Of a stretch of DNA of 64,000 nucleotides, positions 43,201 through 52,070 are shown piece after piece. Position 1 is the first letter of the stretch. Each line of letters starts with the position of its first letter. The notes below the pieces were generated by a model that saw only the letters and a program-made list of their open reading frames with translations, was not told the origin of the DNA and did no database searches. Position numbers and translations under genes: made by a program. Source of the DNA: Pseudoflavonifractor sp. 524-17 (GTDB taxonomy: Bacteria > Bacillota > Clostridia > Oscillospirales > Oscillospiraceae); the NCBI RefSeq assembly GCF_009935845.1, contig NZ_QWEK01000022.1, positions 16,586 to 80,585 of the forward strand, written 5' to 3'.

Positions 43201-44322
43201 TTATTTATTGGCCCAGCTTCCGGTGGCGCTGGCTTTGAGGTAGGCGTTGATAAAGCCGTCCAGCTCTCCGTCCATGACAGCGGTGATGTTGCTGCTCTCA
43301 AAGGCGGTACGGTTGTCCTTTACCAGCTGGTAGGGCATGAAGACATAGGAACGGATCTGACTGCCCCACTCGATTTTCAGCTGCACCCCCTTGATGTCGG
43401 AGATCTTTTCCAGATGGGCCTCCATTTTCAGCTGGACCAGCCGGGAGCGGAGCATCCGCATACAGTTGTCCCGGTTCTGGAACTGGCTGCGCTCGGTCTG
43501 ACAGGAGACGATGACGCCGGTGGGCTTGTGGATGAGCCGCACGGCGGAGGAGGTCTTGTTTACATGCTGGCCCCCCGCCCCGGAGGAGCGGTAGACCTGC
43601 ATCTCAATATCTTCCGGCCGGATGTCCACCTCCACATCATCGGGGATCTCCGGCATGACCTCCACCGCGGAGAAGGAGGTCTGGCGGCGGGCCTGGGCAT
43701 CGAAGGGAGACACCCGCACCAGCCGGTGAACGCCGTGCTCACTGCGGAGATAGCCGTAGGCATTCTCCCCGGTGATGGTAATGGTGGCGCTTTTGATGCC
43801 GCCCTCTTCACAGTCCTGGTAGTCCATGGTCTTGCAGGCAAAGCCGTGGCGCTCCGCCCAGCGGGTGTACATCCGGTAGAGCATCTGGGCCCAGTCCTGG
43901 GCCTCCGTGCCCCCCGCGCCGGGGTGGATGGTGATGATGGCGTTGGAGCTGTCGTACTCGCCGGTGAGCAGAGTGGACAGCCGTGCCTCTTCCATATCCC
44001 GCTCCAGCCGGGCGTAGCCCTCCTCCAGCTCCGGCAGGAGGGAGAGATCCTCCGCCTCGTTGCCCAGCTCACACAGGGTCATCAGGTCATCCCACTGGCG
44101 CTCCCGCTGGCTCTGCCCCTCCAGCTTGCCCTTGAGCAGGGCAATGCGCTGCTGGGTCTTCTGGGCCTTCTCCAGATTGTTCCAGAACCCGTCGGAGGCG
44201 CTCTCCGACTCCAGCATCTCCGCCTCCCGGGCGGCGGCGTCCAGCCCCAGGGCCTGCCCCAGCTCCGCCAGATGGGGGCGCAGGTTGTTCAGTTTTACTT
44301 TATACTCGTCAAATTGAAGCAT
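43201..44322 (-). CDS. prfB: Peptide chain release factor 2
   Basis: A 373-residue RF2 that ends translation at UGA/UAA. The codon-reading tripeptide SPF is at 205-207 and the catalytic GGQ at 250-252, both in the expected context (GVHRLVRVSPF, SSGAGGQHVNKT). The whole gene reads in one frame from MLQFDEYKVKLNNL: the in-frame UGA and +1 frameshift near codon 25 that autoregulate many prfB genes are absent. This matters because the organism also reads UGA as selenocysteine. A consensus promoter precedes it. The ribosome site is weak; GTG at 44337 is an alternative start. Confidence 0.95.
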   Translation of the reverse strand: MLQFDEYKVKLNNLRPHLAELGQALGLDAAAREAEMLESESASDGFWNNLEKAQKTQQRIALLKGKLEGQSQRERQWDDLMTLCELGNEAEDLSLLPELEEGYARLERDMEEARLSTLLTGEYDSSNAIITIHPGAGGTEAQDWAQMLYRMYTRWAERHGFACKTMDYQDCEEGGIKSATITITGENAYGYLRSEHGVHRLVRVSPFDAQARRQTSFSAVEVMPEIPDDVEVDIRPEDIEMQVYRSSGAGGQHVNKTSSAVRLIHKPTGVIVSCQTERSQFQNRDNCMRMLRSRLVQLKMEAHLEKISDIKGVQLKIEWGSQIRSYVFMPYQLVKDNRTAFESSNITAVMDGELDGFINAYLKASATGSWANK

Positions 44323-44357
44323 GGTATACACTCTCACTTTGATTGATTCGTCCTATT

Positions 44358-44386
44358 ATTATATACAACCGGCGAATAAATGTAAA
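44358..44386 (-). promoter_or_regulatory. Promoter of prfB
   Basis: Minus-strand -35 TTTACA (44381-44386), 17-bp spacer and -10 TATAAT (44358-44363). Confidence 0.7.
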
Positions 44387-44415
44387 GTAAAACCCAAAAT
44401 CTTGCTGAAAATATG

Positions 44416-44523
44416 TTACCGCTGGCTGACCAGCCACGGGGGCTCAGACTGGAAGATCAGATCGTCCACATCTTCTCCCGGCGTAACGCTGGGGGTCTGT
44501 TCGTTTTTCTCCGGCTCCGGCAT
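44416..44523 (-). CDS. 35-residue acidic small protein
   Basis: A small gene with a strong ribosome site (GGAAGGAGG, 7 bases before the ATG). The product begins MPEPEKNEQTPSVTPGEDVD and ends LIFQSEPPWLVSQR. It has no membrane span. It lies 30 bases upstream of the prfB promoter. The evidence is the ribosome site and clean frame only. Confidence 0.5.
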   Translation of the reverse strand: MPEPEKNEQTPSVTPGEDVDDLIFQSEPPWLVSQR

Positions 44524-44624
44524 TTGACGCTCCTCCTTCCCGCAGCAGGCACGCTACATGCCAGTATATGCGGCGGCGGGAAAAAAATGCCTGCCTAATG
44601 GGAAGACTATCCGTATGCGTCCAG

Positions 44625-44668
44625 CAAAAACTGCCATGCCGAAGAAATTCTCCTTCCGCATGGCAGTT
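44625..44668 (-). terminator. Terminator of the SLH surface-protein genes
   Basis: AACTGCCATGC pairs with GCATGGCAGTT, followed by TTTTTG on the minus strand. A second hairpin (GGCGCG/CGCGCC) lies just upstream near 44672-44688. Confidence 0.8.
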
Positions 44669-44730
44669 ATACGGCGCGACGCGCCGTCCAGAGGGGAGCG
44701 CATCCCCTCCAGGCGGCGGCACAGGTAAAT

Positions 44731-46929
44731 TTACCCCTCCACGGGTGTGGACAGCAGCGTCTTCAGGGCGGCAATCTGCTCGTTGGACAGGCCGATGCCG
44801 GTGAGGTAGCCCTCCGCGGCCTTCACCAGGTCCACCCCGGCCAGGTCGGCGTTTTTGTCCAGGCCGGCGATGTCCCGCAGCATCCCGTCGGCCACCTGGC
44901 CGATGAGGGCGTGCTGTTCAGAGCCCCGCTCCACGTGGTAGTAGTTCTCATAGGTGACCATATAGTCGGCCACAATCTCCTCCCGGCTGGCGCCCATAAG
45001 CGCCTCCAGCAGGATGGCGGTGAAGCCGGCCCGATCCTTGCCCTCGGTGCAGTGGAACGCATAGGGGCCCTCATGGGCCAGGATAAACTCCAGCCCCTCC
45101 TTCAGCTTGGCCTGGAAGTCCTCGGACTTGTAGTCAACGCCCATATCCAGGGTGATGACTCCGCCATTCTCATACAGGCTCTGATAGTAGGGGGAATCGA
45201 AGCCCTCGGCAGCCAGATAGCCGTCGATGTCCTCTTTGGCGTCGGCCAGATTCATCACGGTTTTGACGCCGGCCTTCTCAATAAGATCGTCGGCGTAGGC
45301 GGCCCGGCCCAGCTCGGGATTTACCGGGCTGCTGGTGCGGTAGAGCACGCCCTCGGCGATGCCGCCCAGGACGATGGGACGGAAGTTGGCAAAGACCTCG
45401 TCGCTGCTGTAGTCGGCGCGCTCGTTGGTGCGCTGGAGCTGATGGGCCTGATACTGGGCCAGATAGCCCGCCTTCTCCCCCAAGGCGAAGGTGACGGTAT
45501 CCCCTACCTCCACGCCGTAGGTCTTGGCGAAATCCCCCATGTTGATGGCCACCACCAGCACATCGCTGCCCTGGTTGTCCCGCACCACCAGCTCGCCGGT
45601 GTTCACGTCGCTGTAGGAGGTGCAGAAGGGGATGGACAGGGTCTGGCCGCTGACGGTCACATCCAGCACGTCGCCCAGCTCCAGCCCGGCGGTGTACAGG
45701 ACCTCCGGCTTGATGTCCAGGTCGATGTTGCCGTACTTCTCAATGGCGGCCACCGTTCCGGTCACAGGGGCGCGGCTGGTGTCATAGGTCTTCGCGAAGA
45801 TGGCCCCGTTGACCACCCACACGTCGGAGAAGTCGGGCTTGCCGTCCTTGTTGGGGCAGACCAGATAATCGCCGGCGCCATGTTCGGCGGCGGGGTCATT
45901 GACGTGGAGCACATCTCCCCAGGCGGTGTTGATGGAGATCCTCACGTCCACGGGGACGAAGCAGGCAAAATTGGTGTCCGGCGCGGCCTTGGTCTTCAGG
46001 TCGATGAAGGTGTCCTTCCCCGCAAAATCCTCCGCGGTGAGGGCAGAGCCGTCCGGCTTGGTGTAGGTGGAGATCACCTTCTCCAGCTTGGTCACCCACT
46101 GCTCGCCCACAGTCCCCTTGAGCACCACGCTGACGCCGTCGTCCGTGACGGTGTAGTCGGTGTTCTCCAGGTCGTTGTGGAAGGAGGTCTCCTTGGAGAC
46201 CATCATGCCCTGGATGGTGTACTCGGTCTTTCCGGTGAGGAAGAACTCCCCGGCGTGGGCCTGGATATACGCCGCGCCGTCGCCCTCAGTGTCAGGGGCG
46301 GGGGCCTCCATCTGGTCCAGGTTCATCAGGATCTGGGCCAGCTCCGAGCGCTGAGCGGTCCCCATGGGGTTCAGATTGCCCTTGCTGTCCCCTTTGAGCA
46401 GGCCGGCATGATAGCAAAACTCCATATCCGCCCGGGCCCAGGCGGGAATCTGGTCATAGTCGGGGGCGGACTGGATGTCCTGGCTGTTCTCACCGGCGGT
46501 AAGGCCGTTGGCCTTGGCGTAGCGGGCCAGGATAGCGGCGATCTCCGCCCGGGTGATGGAGCGGTCCCCGTCAAAGGTCTTGTTCCCGGGGACGGCGGCC
46601 AGCGCCTCAGACTCCGCCCAGGCGGCGGCGTTGGCGTACCACTTGCCCTGGACGTCCACAAAGCTGGTGTCGGGCGTCTCACCCTCGGGCGCGCTCTTGT
46701 TGTACAGGGTCTGGAACACGGTGCCCCGGCTGACCAAGCCGCTGGGGGCGAAGGTGCCGCCGCCGGTGCCGTTCATCAGGCCCTTTTCGGACACATACTG
46801 CACCGCGGGGGCGAACCAGTCCCCCGCCGCCACATCGGAAAAGGTCTGGCCTTCTGCAGCCAGGGCGGGGGCGGCCATGGACAGGGCCATGACGCCGCCC
46901 AGGGAGAGGGATAAGAGCTTACGATTCAT
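44731..46929 (-). CDS. SLH-anchored surface protein with tyrosine-phosphatase domain
   Basis: A 732-residue exported protein. A signal peptide (about 1-24) is followed by three SLH repeats (about 25-210), which bind the pyruvylated cell wall; each ends in TRAE/RSE-type motifs (ITRAEIAAILARYA, QRSELAQILMNL). A middle region (about 240-530) is rich in strands and contains KYGNIDLDI. The C-terminal domain carries HCTEGKDRAG (Cys about 626), the P-loop of the Tyr_phosphatase3 family, and the preceding GVLYRTSSP motif of the same family. It thus looks like a wall-bound phosphatase acting outside the cell. The start at 46929 is chosen because AAAGGAG is 7 bases away; an ATG 6 bases earlier is too close. 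Confidence 0.85.
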   Translation of the reverse strand: MNRKLLSLSLGGVMALSMAAPALAAEGQTFSDVAAGDWFAPAVQYVSEKGLMNGTGGGTFAPSGLVSRGTVFQTLYNKSAPEGETPDTSFVDVQGKWYANAAAWAESEALAAVPGNKTFDGDRSITRAEIAAILARYAKANGLTAGENSQDIQSAPDYDQIPAWARADMEFCYHAGLLKGDSKGNLNPMGTAQRSELAQILMNLDQMEAPAPDTEGDGAAYIQAHAGEFFLTGKTEYTIQGMMVSKETSFHNDLENTDYTVTDDGVSVVLKGTVGEQWVTKLEKVISTYTKPDGSALTAEDFAGKDTFIDLKTKAAPDTNFACFVPVDVRISINTAWGDVLHVNDPAAEHGAGDYLVCPNKDGKPDFSDVWVVNGAIFAKTYDTSRAPVTGTVAAIEKYGNIDLDIKPEVLYTAGLELGDVLDVTVSGQTLSIPFCTSYSDVNTGELVVRDNQGSDVLVVAINMGDFAKTYGVEVGDTVTFALGEKAGYLAQYQAHQLQRTNERADYSSDEVFANFRPIVLGGIAEGVLYRTSSPVNPELGRAAYADDLIEKAGVKTVMNLADAKEDIDGYLAAEGFDSPYYQSLYENGGVITLDMGVDYKSEDFQAKLKEGLEFILAHEGPYAFHCTEGKDRAGFTAILLEALMGASREEIVADYMVTYENYYHVERGSEQHALIGQVADGMLRDIAGLDKNADLAGVDLVKAAEGYLTGIGLSNEQIAALKTLLSTPVEG

Positions 46930-47036
46930 TTTCATGCTCCTTTCGGCTGTTTCAATGGGCTGCAACAGAGCTGGAGCCGGCCTTCCGACCGGCCCCAGCC
47001 GTTTACAGGTTACAAATTGGAAGGGAACATCCGGTT

Positions 47037-50000
47037 TTACGCAGCGGCGCTGGCGCTGCCGGCGGTGAGGTGCTCCAGGAAGAAGTCGCTGCCGGCATTG
47101 ATGGCGTCTTTCAGCGCGGACAGGTCGCCGGAGAACACGTTGAAGGTGTGGTCGCAGTTTTCGATCGTGTAGACGGCGGAGTCCTCGTTGGTGGAGGCGG
47201 CCACGATCTGGTCGGCGTTCTCAGGGGTCACTGTGGTGTCAGCCAGACCCTGGATGGCCAGGATGGGCCCCTTGATCTTGGCCACTTCCGCGGCCTTATC
47301 GGTGTTCAGGCTCTCCTCAAACCAGCGAACGCCCAGGGGCAGGGGATCCCGCCAATCAAAGGTCAGCTCCACGGAGCCCTCCTTCTTGGCAGTCTCGTAG
47401 GCGGCGTCATAGTCCTCAAAGAAGCTCGCGCCGGTCAGACGCATGGCGCCCGCCCAGGTGACCACGGCCTTGAAGGTATCGGGATAAGCGGCGGCGGCCA
47501 GCAGGGCGTTGGTGCCGCCCTGGCTCCAGCCCTGGATGCCCAGGCTGTCCCCGTCCACCATCTCCAGGCCGGCCAGGTAGTCCGCGGCGGCCTTGGCGTC
47601 GATGTTGGCGGAGGTGTAGCAGTAGTCGCTGTAGCTGGCGGTGGACTCGCCGCTGCCCATAAAGTCAATGCGCAGGGTGGCGATGCCCTTTTCCGCCATG
47701 ATGGGGGCGGCGGTGGCATAGCCCATGCCGGCCTCGTCCCGGTTGGAGCCGGTGCCGTGGAGCATAACCACGCCGGGAACCTTAGCGTCCTTGGAGGCGG
47801 AGGCGGGGAGGGTCAGGGTGCCGGGGATGGTGTGGGCGGGGATGCCGTCGGTCTCGGGAACCTCGATGGAGACGGTGGTCTCCACAAAGGCGGGCTCCTC
47901 AGGCTTCTCAGGCTCCTCAGGCTTTTCGGCCAGGGCGGAGAAGTTCACCAGAATCTGGGCCAGCTCAGCGCGCTGGGCGGTGCCGGTGGGGTTCAGATTG
48001 CCATTGCTGCCGGAGATGATTTTCACGGAAACGGCGATGGCTACGCTGTCCTTCGCCCAGGAGGCGATCTGGTCGGCGTCATTATAGACGGACAGGTCGG
48101 CGACGTCATGGGCCACGCCGTTGGCCACGGCGTAGTCGGCGAAGACCTTGGCCAGCTCCTGGCGGGTCATCTCCCGGTCGCCGCCGAACTGGCCCTTGCC
48201 CACGCCGGTGGTCAGGCCCTCGTCCTCGGCCCAGGCGGCTGCGTTGGCGTACCACTTGCCGTCCACATCAGAGAAGGTGGCCTTGTCCGCTACGGCGGGA
48301 TTGCCGGCCATATTGTACAGGGTCTGATAGACCATGCCCCGGGTAACGGTGGTGGAGGGGCTGAACCCCTTGCCGGTGCCGGCCATCAGGTTGTTTTCCA
48401 GCACGAACTTGACGGCGGCGGCGTACCAGGCGTTCTCCGCCACGTCGTCAGGCAGCGTGACAACAGGGGCCTCTGGGCCGGGAGCGGCCTCGGTGTTGAT
48501 GGTGATGCGGCCCTCGGTCTCGCCGTAGCGGCTGGCGGAGATCACGCCGCCCAGCTCCTGCTGGGTGTAGTTCACCAGGGCCTCGTCCAGCAGCAGGCCG
48601 GTCTTCTCCACGGTCTTGCCGGCAAACACGCCGTAGGTGTCGCCGCCGGCGGCGGTGAAGTCGTTGGTGGCCACGGTGTACTCAGCGGCCAGATCCACGT
48701 CCTTGCCATTGATCTTCAGGCCGGTGACGCGGGCGCCGGGGTTGGCGGGGGCATAATAGGTGGAGCCGGCGTACTGCTCGCCCTGCTCATAGGGGACACT
48801 GGTGTTGATGGTAAAGGTCATGCCCGCCACCTGGGGGAAGGCGCCGATGGCGTCGGGTGTGGTGCAGGTAGCAGCCTCCAGCGCCTCCAGCAGCTCGGCG
48901 CCGGTGACGGTAATGGTGGCCACCTCATTGCCGAAGGGGAAAACGGTATTCATGGTCTTCATGGAGATCTCGCCGGCCTCGATGGAGGCGCGGATGCCGC
49001 CGCCGTTGGTCAGGGCCACATCCACCTTGTCCTCACCGTAGTACTCCCGGGCGGCCCACAGCAGGGCGTCGGCGGCGAAGTTGCCCAGGTTGGTCTCCTG
49101 GGTGCGCACGCCGGGATCCCGCTCGCCGTTGAGCAGAATTTCCGTGGAGCCGAAGGTGACAGAGAGGGCCTCTTCCACGGCGTCGTTGGTCTGGGTAATC
49201 TGGGCCAGCAGTTCCTCGTCCTCGCCGGTGTAGTCCCGGATAACGGTTTTGATTTCCTTGCCGTCCTCGCCGGTGCTGGTCTCGGTGGTGGAACCCAGCA
49301 GGCCGGCGGTGAAGGTCTTGCCGTCGTAGACCACCACGCCGATGTGATTCAGATACTCGCCGGTGGACACCAGCAAAGTGCCGTTGATGGTCTTGCCGCC
49401 GTCAATGACGGTGTGGGAGTGGCCGTCGATGAACAGGTCGATGCCGCTGACCTTCTCCAGCAGGTCGGTGGAGCGGTTGCCAACGCTCTCGTCGCTGACG
49501 CCCAGGTGGCCCAGGGCAATGATCACGTCGCAGCCGTCCTTCTTCAGGGCGTCCACCTGGGCCTGAGCGGCGTCAAACATCTCCTGGCCGGCCAGGAACT
49601 TGGTGCCCTTCACCTTGTCGGGATGGGCCTTGGTGGCGGCCTCGGGGGTGTCCAGGCCGAACACGCCCACCTTCACGCCGTCAAAGGTAAAGACCTTGCT
49701 GGCGGCGAACATGGGCTCGCCGTTCTCAGCGTTGAGCACGTTGGCGGCCAGAACGGGGAAGTCCGCATCCTTGAAGATGGTCTTCAGGTTCTCGGTGCCC
49801 CAGTCAAACTCATGGTTGCCGGGACACATGGCGTCATAGCCCGCGGCGTTCATGAACTGGATGGCGGCGGCGCCCTGCTCCAGGTTGACCAGGGGGGTGC
49901 CCTGGACCGCGTCGCCGGCGGACAGCAGGAGCACATCGGCCCCTGCGGCCTCAAAGTCCTTCTTCAGCTGGGACACGGAGGCGGTGGTGTACACCCCCTC

Positions 50001-50159
50001 CAGATCCCGGCCATGGGTGTCGTTGGTATGGATAATGACCAGCTTGCCCTCCATGCTGTCGCCAGCGGCGGGCACCTCCACTGCCAGGGCGGGGGTGACA
50101 AGCCCAACGGCCATCACCAGCGCCACAAACAGCGAAAGCAGTTTGTTTGTGCGTTTCAT
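47037..50159 (-). CDS. SLH-anchored 5'-nucleotidase fused to an alpha/beta hydrolase
   Basis: A 1040-residue exported multi-enzyme protein. Order: signal peptide (about 1-26); UshA-type metallophosphatase (HTNDTHG 44-50, GNHEFDWG about 114, GHSHT about 247); 5'-nucleotidase C-terminal domain with NGGGIR (about 385); three SLH repeats (about 575-745); an EPEKPEEP linker; and an alpha/beta hydrolase with GWSQGG (Ser about 878), Asp about 973 and CDHTF (His about 1003). The first enzyme would release nucleosides from extracellular nucleotides; the second resembles acyl or cinnamoyl esterases. Having SLH repeats between two enzymes is unusual. AAGGTGG precedes the ATG. Confidence 0.9.
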   Translation of the reverse strand: MKRTNKLLSLFVALVMAVGLVTPALAVEVPAAGDSMEGKLVIIHTNDTHGRDLEGVYTTASVSQLKKDFEAAGADVLLLSAGDAVQGTPLVNLEQGAAAIQFMNAAGYDAMCPGNHEFDWGTENLKTIFKDADFPVLAANVLNAENGEPMFAASKVFTFDGVKVGVFGLDTPEAATKAHPDKVKGTKFLAGQEMFDAAQAQVDALKKDGCDVIIALGHLGVSDESVGNRSTDLLEKVSGIDLFIDGHSHTVIDGGKTINGTLLVSTGEYLNHIGVVVYDGKTFTAGLLGSTTETSTGEDGKEIKTVIRDYTGEDEELLAQITQTNDAVEEALSVTFGSTEILLNGERDPGVRTQETNLGNFAADALLWAAREYYGEDKVDVALTNGGGIRASIEAGEISMKTMNTVFPFGNEVATITVTGAELLEALEAATCTTPDAIGAFPQVAGMTFTINTSVPYEQGEQYAGSTYYAPANPGARVTGLKINGKDVDLAAEYTVATNDFTAAGGDTYGVFAGKTVEKTGLLLDEALVNYTQQELGGVISASRYGETEGRITINTEAAPGPEAPVVTLPDDVAENAWYAAAVKFVLENNLMAGTGKGFSPSTTVTRGMVYQTLYNMAGNPAVADKATFSDVDGKWYANAAAWAEDEGLTTGVGKGQFGGDREMTRQELAKVFADYAVANGVAHDVADLSVYNDADQIASWAKDSVAIAVSVKIISGSNGNLNPTGTAQRAELAQILVNFSALAEKPEEPEKPEEPAFVETTVSIEVPETDGIPAHTIPGTLTLPASASKDAKVPGVVMLHGTGSNRDEAGMGYATAAPIMAEKGIATLRIDFMGSGESTASYSDYCYTSANIDAKAAADYLAGLEMVDGDSLGIQGWSQGGTNALLAAAAYPDTFKAVVTWAGAMRLTGASFFEDYDAAYETAKKEGSVELTFDWRDPLPLGVRWFEESLNTDKAAEVAKIKGPILAIQGLADTTVTPENADQIVAASTNEDSAVYTIENCDHTFNVFSGDLSALKDAINAGSDFFLEHLTAGSASAAA

Positions 50160-50220
50160 TCAGACATTCCACCTTTCTTCTCGCTGGGCCTGGGCAGAAC
50201 ACCCAAGCTTCGATACCTTA

Positions 50221-50249
50221 ATAGTAACAAAATGGTTACGAGAATACAA
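50221..50249 (-). promoter_or_regulatory. Promoter of the SLH nucleotidase gene with an internal palindrome
   Basis: Minus-strand -35 TTGTAT (50244-50249), 17-bp spacer and -10 TACTAT (50221-50226). GTAAC-N6-GTTAC (50224-50239) occupies the spacer and part of the -10, a candidate repressor site. Confidence 0.6.
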
Positions 50250-50291
50250 GTATGCCGCCCGAAATTTTTAAAAAATTTGTAGGCAAATCTG

Positions 50292-51179
50292 TTAAAAGAA
50301 GGACAGCTGCCGGTCTGGGGCGTTCCGGGCGGCGGCGGAGGTGATGTGATCCATCTGATAGAGCAGGCCCAGAGCGCTGCACCGCCGGGTGAACATCTCC
50401 CACAGCCTGGCCGCCTGGGGGCTGGCGCACCAGTAGCGCCTCCCAAAGCGCCGCCGGTAGCGCTCCGCCAGGCCCCGGCCGGGGAACGCCTCCTCCAGCC
50501 GGGCCAGGAAATACTCCCGCTGCCCCTCCCGCATGGTTATGCCAAAGGCGGGATAGACAAACTTCGCCCCCGCTTTGGCCGCGGCTTCCACAATGGAGCC
50601 TATGTTTTCCTCCCCATCCTCCAGAAAGGGGAGCACCGGCATCAGCAGAATGCCGGCGAAGATGCCCGCGGCGCTGAGCGCCTCCACCGCCGCCAGCCGC
50701 CGCCGGGGCGCGGGGGCACGGGGCTCAATCCGGGCGGCCAGACCCTCGTCCAGCGTGGTGATGGTGACGCAGCACACCGCCGGGGAGTGGCCGCGAATAA
50801 AACGGAGCACATCGATGTCCCGGACAATGAGATCGCTCTTTGTGGCGATGACCGCACCGAACTGATAGGCGTCCAGCAGCTCCAGGGCGTGCCGGGTGAG
50901 CTGGAGCTCCTCCTCAAAGGGGTTATAGGGATCGCTCATGGAGCCCATCCCCGCCAGGCCGGGGCGGATCTTCCGCCGCAGCTCGTGATTCAGAATGGAC
51001 AGGGCGTCCGCCTTGGCCCGGACCTGATCAAAGCCGGGGATGTGGTAGCAGGCGCTCCGGCTGTCACAGTAGATGCAGCCGTGACAGCACCCCCGGTACA
51101 GGTTGATGGTGTGATCCGTGCCGAACCACTCGGTACTTTTGGTCCGGATAAGAATCTGCTTGGCCGGCAGGTATTCCAC
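50292..51179 (-). CDS. Radical SAM protein, spore photoproduct lyase-like family
   Basis: A 295-residue radical SAM protein. The cluster motif GCCHGCIYCDSR (CxxxCxxC, about 29-40) binds the 4Fe-4S/SAM centre; GMGSMSDPYNPFEEELQLTR and ITTLDEGLAARIEPRAP are typical of the SPL-related Rv2578c-type branch. That branch has no settled substrate. The start is GTG at 51179 with GGGGGG 5-6 bases upstream. Its promoter is back to back with that of the next gene. Confidence 0.85.
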   Translation of the reverse strand: MEYLPAKQILIRTKSTEWFGTDHTINLYRGCCHGCIYCDSRSACYHIPGFDQVRAKADALSILNHELRRKIRPGLAGMGSMSDPYNPFEEELQLTRHALELLDAYQFGAVIATKSDLIVRDIDVLRFIRGHSPAVCCVTITTLDEGLAARIEPRAPAPRRRLAAVEALSAAGIFAGILLMPVLPFLEDGEENIGSIVEAAAKAGAKFVYPAFGITMREGQREYFLARLEEAFPGRGLAERYRRRFGRRYWCASPQAARLWEMFTRRCSALGLLYQMDHITSAAARNAPDRQLSFF

Positions 51180-51230
51180 CCTGTCCCCCCCCTTTTCCCT
51201 CCGCAAGATAAATCATCGTGTACCACCCTG

Positions 51231-51259
51231 ATTTTAGCACAAACTTTCCCCCGATTCAA
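51231..51259 (-). promoter_or_regulatory. Promoter of the radical SAM gene
   Basis: Minus-strand -35 TTGAAT (51254-51259), 17-bp spacer and -10 TAAAAT (51231-51236). Confidence 0.65.
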
Positions 51260-51294
51260 TTTGCTTTCCTCCCTTCAATTGACAAGGGGCTGTC

Positions 51295-51323
51295 TTGAAT
51301 CAAGGGGCTGCCTGTGCTAAAAT
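51295..51323 (+). promoter_or_regulatory. Promoter of the 51364-51933 gene
   Basis: -35 TTGAAT (51295-51300), 17-bp spacer and -10 TAAAAT (51318-51323); the sequence TGTGCTAAAATC is shared with the divergent promoter. Confidence 0.65.
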
Positions 51324-51363
51324 CTTAGCGTACAGTCAGGCAAAATGGGAGAGGAGGTCTGTT

Positions 51364-51933
51364 ATGAGTATTACCCCATTATTCCACTGGAATTCAGCCG
51401 CCGCCAAGCGGGAACGCACTCCAAACATTCAGGAGAAGGCGGAGCGAACCGCTCAGGCCGCTATGACGGAGCGGTTTTCCGCCCAGGTAAAGGCTATGGC
51501 CAAGGCGGACGCCAAGCGGGGCGTCTATATGGACAAGGCGTATATCAACGCCAGCCTCGCCCACATGCGGGAGCACGTCTCCCCCGACCGCTCCGGCCCC
51601 ATAGCCCAGACCACCGCCCTGATCCAGCGGGCCTTGCAGGAGAAGGACCCTTTGCTGGAGCTGCTGGACCGGCTGCTGGAGGGCGGCTCTGTGACGGCCC
51701 ATGTGTCCCCCCTGGCCCAGACGGCGGAGATCCGCGCCCCCAGCGGGGAGATCATCGCCAGCTACAACAGCCTGGGCAGCGGATGGACGGAGATCCAGAC
51801 AGCCGCGGAGAAAAAGTTTTTAAGCGAGTCGGCCACCGTGTACGCCAAGGCCTTTCAGGAGGCACGGGCGGAGATGAGAGCCGCCCAGGCCCAGCGTCCT
51901 GCCCCGGACGGCGGGCTGGAGCTCAGGGCATAG
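51364..51933 (+). CDS. Uncharacterised helical protein
   Basis: A 189-residue soluble protein that I do not place in a named family. It is rich in Ala, Arg and Glu with helix-forming stretches; the conserved-looking core is EIRAPSGEIIASYNSLGSGW (about 145-164). No signal peptide or membrane span. AGGAGG lies 6 bases before the ATG. It has its own promoter; the lplA promoter starts just after the stop. Confidence 0.7.
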   Translation: MSITPLFHWNSAAAKRERTPNIQEKAERTAQAAMTERFSAQVKAMAKADAKRGVYMDKAYINASLAHMREHVSPDRSGPIAQTTALIQRALQEKDPLLELLDRLLEGGSVTAHVSPLAQTAEIRAPSGEIIASYNSLGSGWTEIQTAAEKKFLSESATVYAKAFQEARAEMRAAQAQRPAPDGGLELRA

Positions 51934-51951
51934 CGGCGCCCGGAAAATGCG

Positions 51952-51980
51952 TTGACGGGAAAAACACGATGTGCTACAAT
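51952..51980 (+). promoter_or_regulatory. Promoter of lplA
   Basis: -35 TTGACG (51952-51957), 17-bp spacer and -10 TACAAT (51975-51980). Confidence 0.65.
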
Positions 51981-52070
51981 CAGACGATCCATTGGCCCCC
52001 TAAGGGCCGTTTCGCGTTTCCCCCTTACGCCGGGATACGGAACAGGCTCTAGGAGAAAGGAGTCGCGTCT

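Noticed and set aside
44911..46914. A 667-codon open frame opposite the SLH phosphatase gene.
   Set aside because: Antisense shadow with the same compositional bias.
47070..50282. A 1070-codon open frame opposite the SLH nucleotidase.
   Set aside because: Antisense shadow of a high-GC gene; the Gly/Val/His-rich product has no recognisable domain.
51214..51237. Sequence ATCAGGGTGGTACACG upstream of the radical SAM gene resembles a T-box core.
   Set aside because: The promoter -10 ends at the same place, leaving no room for Stem I or a terminator; probably chance.
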